From Micractinium sp. NFX-FRZ (lineage: Eukaryota > Chlorophyta > Trebouxiophyceae > Chlorellales > Chlorellaceae), in the NCBI GenBank assembly GCA_029339195.1, contig JAPTJF010000628.1, forward strand, positions 1-26,978: a stretch of 26,978 nt of DNA. The letters run 5' to 3'. Each line of letters begins with the position of its first letter. Position 1 is the first letter of the stretch. Below, piece after piece: positions 24,001-26,978 of the stretch. The notes under the pieces were generated by a model. That model searched no databases. It saw only the letters and a list, made by a program, of their open reading frames with translations, and was not told where the DNA came from. The position numbers were made by a program, and so were the translations under genes.

Positions 24001-25960
24001 GGTGTGTGCACAGTGGGGGTGACAATGGCGGCTGTCTGCATGGCTGAAGTCCTGTTTGCTGCAAGCGTGGTGCATACCGCTGCTTCAACCCAACTGCCTC
24101 TGAACGCTGCCGGTGTCCACTTCCCACCATGTGCCGCAGGCTGTGGGCCGCATTGTGTACTCGGCGCAGGCCATCATGGAGAACGCGGCTGACAAGGTGT
24201 GTGTGATGGGAGGAATGCTGGAGGCGCCAATGTTCAGCACCACTCGTAGCACTGCACGCTGCCTTGACACAGCACCCTCCCGCTGCCCATGCTCGCTCCC
24301 TCACCGCATCGTGCGTGTTTGTTGAAACCCGCAGTCTGACCTGCTCCCGCCTTGCTCCCCGCCCCGCAGTACCCCTTCGGCGGCCTGCCCAACTTCCCCG
24401 AGGCCTACCCCATCCTGCTGAGTGGCAGCGCGCAGAGCAACACCACCACGGGGCAGAGCGTAACTGGTGCGTTCTCGCGGCCGCTGCCGCCACCCAACCT
24501 GCTGCTGACGCGGCAATTGCCTGACTCTGGCCAGCAAGCTGCTTCCGCCTGCTCACCCTTGCCCCCCTTGCTTCCTGCAGTGCTGGCGGACAGCGGCGAA
24601 GTGTTCAGCTCTCTGCCCGAGGCGCTGCCCACCTTTGACCAGTGGCTCAACTACTCGGCAGGCGTCAACATCAACAAGACGATCGAGGTGCGTGCTGTGC
24701 AGTGCTGCGCTGTGCAACGATGGTGCTGTGCTGGTGTGGTGGATGAGTAAGTGCTGCTTGGGCCCTGGGTGTGGCAGAGCCAGCTGCGGTGGAGCGCTGA
24801 GTTCCCCCCGGCTTGCGTGCACCTTTTAGCCCACCAACTGGCCAGTCCCCCCGGCTTGCCTGCACCTTTTGGCCCACCAAGCAGCCCGTTCCCCCCGCCT
24901 CGGTCCCCCCCTGCAGGGCCTGGCCCTGCTCAAGCTGCCGCCGCCCGTGAACGAGACGGGGGACAGCGTGGCGTGCGTGACCGAGTACGGCCGCACCTAC
25001 TACCTCTACTTCCAGTTCACCTTCTTGGCCTTCCTGGTCGGCATGCAGGTGGGTGGGACGGGCCGGGCCTGGTGCTTGTTGGCCGGGCCGGGCCTGGTGC
25101 TTGGGTAGAGGGGGAGGGCAAGAGGAGAGGCGACGGTGCGGGAGACGGCAGGGGGTGATGGGCATGGGAGAGCAGGGGACACACCACCCCAGCCGAATCT
25201 GAGTTTCGTCCCTGGCATCCACTGCGCAGGTGGTTGGCTCCATCATCTTCATCATAATGTACTACTACCGCCGCATCACCTGGCGGCTGCGCAACCGCAA
25301 GGGCAAGCAGCGCATTGCGCGCGCCGCCAAGGACGCGCTGTCCCTCAAGAAGAAGAACAGCGACACGTACGACCTGCACGTCACCGCCTCCGCAGCCACC
25401 TCTGTCACCGACCGGGTGAGGGGGGATGGTTGGAGAGAGGGGAAGGGCGGCGGGTGGAGCCAGGCATTGGCAAGACTTCTGGCAACGCATGCAGGCGCGG
25501 AAGCTTGCTTGGCTTGCTGCCCCACTTCTGGTTACAAGCAGGCCGTGCTCACGCCCCCGTGCCCGCCTCGCCCTCCTCTCCCTGCAGCTGGGCGCGGGCG
25601 TGGACCCGGCATGGATGGGGCCGCGGCACGCGACGCACCACGCTGGCCCCGCCGGCATGGGCACGGAGAGCGGGTCGGAGCTGGGGTCTGAGGAGTACAG
25701 CCCCCGCAGCAGCGACGCCTCGCCCTCGGCACGCAGGTGGGCCGCCAGCACAGAGGCAGAATGTGGGGCTTTCTGGAAGTGGGCACGCGCTCATGCATGC
25801 ATGCAAGCTCGGTGCAACGTGCTGGGCTGGGTGGGTGCATGTGAATGCTGGCTTGCCCAGCCCCACCGCCTCCTCCTCCTCACTGGCTGCCTCCTGCCTT
25901 CCCTTCCCACTGCCCGCTTGCAGCATCCAGCGGAATGGCAGCCGCCGCATCTCTCTGTGA
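18054..25960 (+). CDS. CHS: Chitin synthase (fungal-type, GT2 family)
   Basis: Membrane enzyme (EC 2.4.1.16) that polymerises UDP-GlcNAc into chitin for the cell wall. Exons: 18054-18123, 18432-18679, 18911-19021, 19280-19420, 19650-19787, 19997-20076, 20232-20386, 20569-20711, 20879-20974, 21139-21272, 21487-21642, 21849-21996, 22177-22266, 22425-22489, 22657-22831, 22999-23118, 23291-23398, 23605-23694, 23834-23911, 24140-24196, 24370-24466, 24581-24687, 24917-25048, 25230-25415, 25588-25736, 25924-25960; 1036 residues, all phases consistent. Motifs: LLICVTLYNED (~167-177), IIQDG (~217-221), CWFFDGF (~294-300), DAGTKP (313-318), LPGAFSAFRW (381-390), catalytic AEDR (421-424), QRRRW (462-466) and FCNTDDITWGTK (~654-665). 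Several spans start at ~495, with the last pair at ~900-930. The tail is Ser-rich. Exon 1 is the least certain; translation could instead begin at ATG 18440. Confidence 0.95.
19823..19860. repeat. TTGC/CTTG tetranucleotide microsatellite
   Basis: About nine tandem copies of a CTTG-phase tetranucleotide, with one interruption (gctagcttg), lie in intron 5 of the chitin synthase gene. It is likely polymorphic. No functional link to splicing is visible. Confidence 0.85.
24801..24903. repeat. ~44-bp tandem repeat in chitin synthase intron 22
   Basis: Two full units and a partial third start near 24801, 24845 and 24888, each with gt(t)ccccccggcttgc followed by tgcaccttttngcccacca. The last unit runs into the pyrimidine tract and acceptor of exon 23. 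The duplicated stretch is therefore an acceptor-proximal tract, echoing the boundary duplications in the neighbouring gene. Confidence 0.75.
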
Positions 25961-26435
25961 GGTGGCCCCCCCGCCAGCGGCGTAGTGAACACCGGCGCCT
26001 GAGTCCCCCCCGCTCCCGCTGTGCTCAGCTCAGCGGCACCTAGTTGTGGGGCCCACAAATGCTGCCCCATCTGGCTCTCGCCCTCCTCCATTTCTTTTTG
26101 TTCCAGCCTCTCCCTGCGTGCTCCCCTCTCTGCTCCCTGCTGACCAACGCCTGCCTTGCGACACAGGCCCGCTCGAATAGAGGGCAGAAGATGCCCGCTT
26201 TGCCAGCCTCCCAACTCGACATTGCTCACTTTTCTTCCCTCTATTGAACCAACCTCCCTTCCTGCGCTGCTTGCGCCCCCGGCGCACCACATGCGCCCGA
26301 CTCATCTCTGCTGCTGCCATTTCTCCTGCTGTCCCGTCGCTCCCAAAGCCTCCAGCCTCCCTCCATTGACTGCGGGCCGGGGCGGCTCGTTTCATGGTGT
26401 CAACCTCTGTCTGTCGAGCACCACCCCCTCTGTAA
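25961..26435 (+). other. 3' UTR of the chitin synthase gene
   Basis: The interval after the stop codon holds no supportable coding region. It is pyrimidine-rich and ends at a TGTAA motif at 26431-26435, giving a predicted 3' UTR of about 475-490 nt. No alternative TGTAA was noticed earlier in the interval. Confidence 0.6.
26431..26435 (+). terminator. Candidate TGTAA poly(A) signal of chitin synthase
   Basis: A TGTAA motif (context ctctgtaacccg) lies 471 nt past the stop codon, the canonical green-algal polyadenylation signal. Cleavage would be expected some 10-20 nt downstream. Confidence 0.6.
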
Positions 26436-26978
26436 CCCGTTCTTTCGTCACACCGTGTCCAAGGGCAGGGGGCCAAGCAGGTGGCGAGGTGGCTGGAAGA
26501 GGAGGCACATCAAAGCTGAAACGAGTGCTTGCATCGGCTTGGTGCTTCAAGCTGCGATGGCGGCAAAGCCGTGTCTCAATGTGCCAGACACTCTTTGGGA
26601 GCTGTGACCCAGTAACTTGTGTGCATGCCCTGCCACCGTGCACCCACCCCCATGGAAAGCTTTTCATGGAAAGCTTCTCAGTGCTCAATGCCTTTTGGCA
26701 GGGCGCCGGGCCAGCGAAGCTGGGGTGGCCTGCAGGGTGATGGTAGGCTCCCGAGTGTTGCGCTCCCGTCTATCACCTCAGGTTGTTTACAGTCAAGCGA
26801 TACTTTCTGGTGGCATTCAGCAATAGTAGCCGTGCCTTGAGCTGTCGGCAACGCGGTTTGCGCCCGTGCTATGCCTGCCCCGCCGATTTAGCAAAACAAC
26901 AACAGCTAGGTGCCCTCGTGGCCACTGCGGGGGGCGGTCGCTGCTGTGCTGCGGGCTCCCGCAGTGAACCCCTGAATC
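26436..26978. other. Right-hand intergenic end without a supported gene
   Basis: No coding region can be supported here. A minus-strand TGTAA (plus TTACA, 26787-26791) could be the poly(A) signal of a convergent gene to the right of the window. A 12-bp direct repeat, catggaaagctt, occurs at 26651-26662 and 26665-26676. The segment is visibly less GC-rich than the genes. Confidence 0.4.

Noticed and set aside
1..26978. Transposon or retroelement remnants
   Set aside because: No reverse transcriptase, transposase, terminal repeat pair or target-site duplication was recognised; the repeats seen are local duplications and microsatellites.

Overview
The window looks like nuclear DNA of a small-genome green alga, most likely a trebouxiophyte of the Chlorella group (inference). 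The sequence is very GC-rich. The genes are split into many short exons by GT-AG introns, with donors mostly of the form GTGNG and acceptors mostly GCAG or CGCAG. TGTAA, the usual green-algal poly(A) signal, lies downstream of two genes, and one gene encodes a chitin synthase, which fits the glucosamine-rich wall known from Chlorella. No RNA gene, transposon or prokaryotic operon structure was seen.

Three genes can be reconstructed from start to stop with all intron phases agreeing. (1) 545-2909 (+): a 4-exon, 549-residue F-box/leucine-rich-repeat protein with a Gln/Glu-rich tail. (2) 3536-17622 (-): a 33-exon gene for a predicted type I membrane protein of about 1454 residues. It has a signal peptide, four right-handed beta-helix modules with chlamydial-Pmp-like FxxN and GGA(I/L/V) motifs, proline-rich linkers after each module, one membrane span and an ~85-residue cytosolic tail. 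(3) 18054-25960 (+): a 26-exon, 1036-residue fungal-type (GT2) chitin synthase.

Genes 1 and 2 converge on a ~630-bp 3' region (2910-3535). Genes 2 and 3 diverge from a shared ~430-bp promoter region (17623-18053) that contains a perfect 6-3-6 palindrome. The pairing of a wall-polymer synthase with a surface protein carrying hydroxyproline-type linkers suggests, but does not prove, joint control of cell-wall building. The last ~540 bp after the chitin synthase poly(A) signal hold no gene I can support; a minus-strand TGTAA there may end a gene lying to the right.

The most unusual feature is in gene 2. At least seven of its exons have diverged copies of their splice-boundary segments (exon end plus splice site plus some intron) lying in the adjacent introns. 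Some copies keep intact splice sites. Two of them (51 and 39 nt) are bounded by AG and GT, are multiples of three and match the phase of the intron they sit in, so they could be spliced in as cassette exons. Others have lost their splice site by a single base change. This is either a record of repeated local tandem duplication or a source of protein variation in an adhesin-like surface protein.
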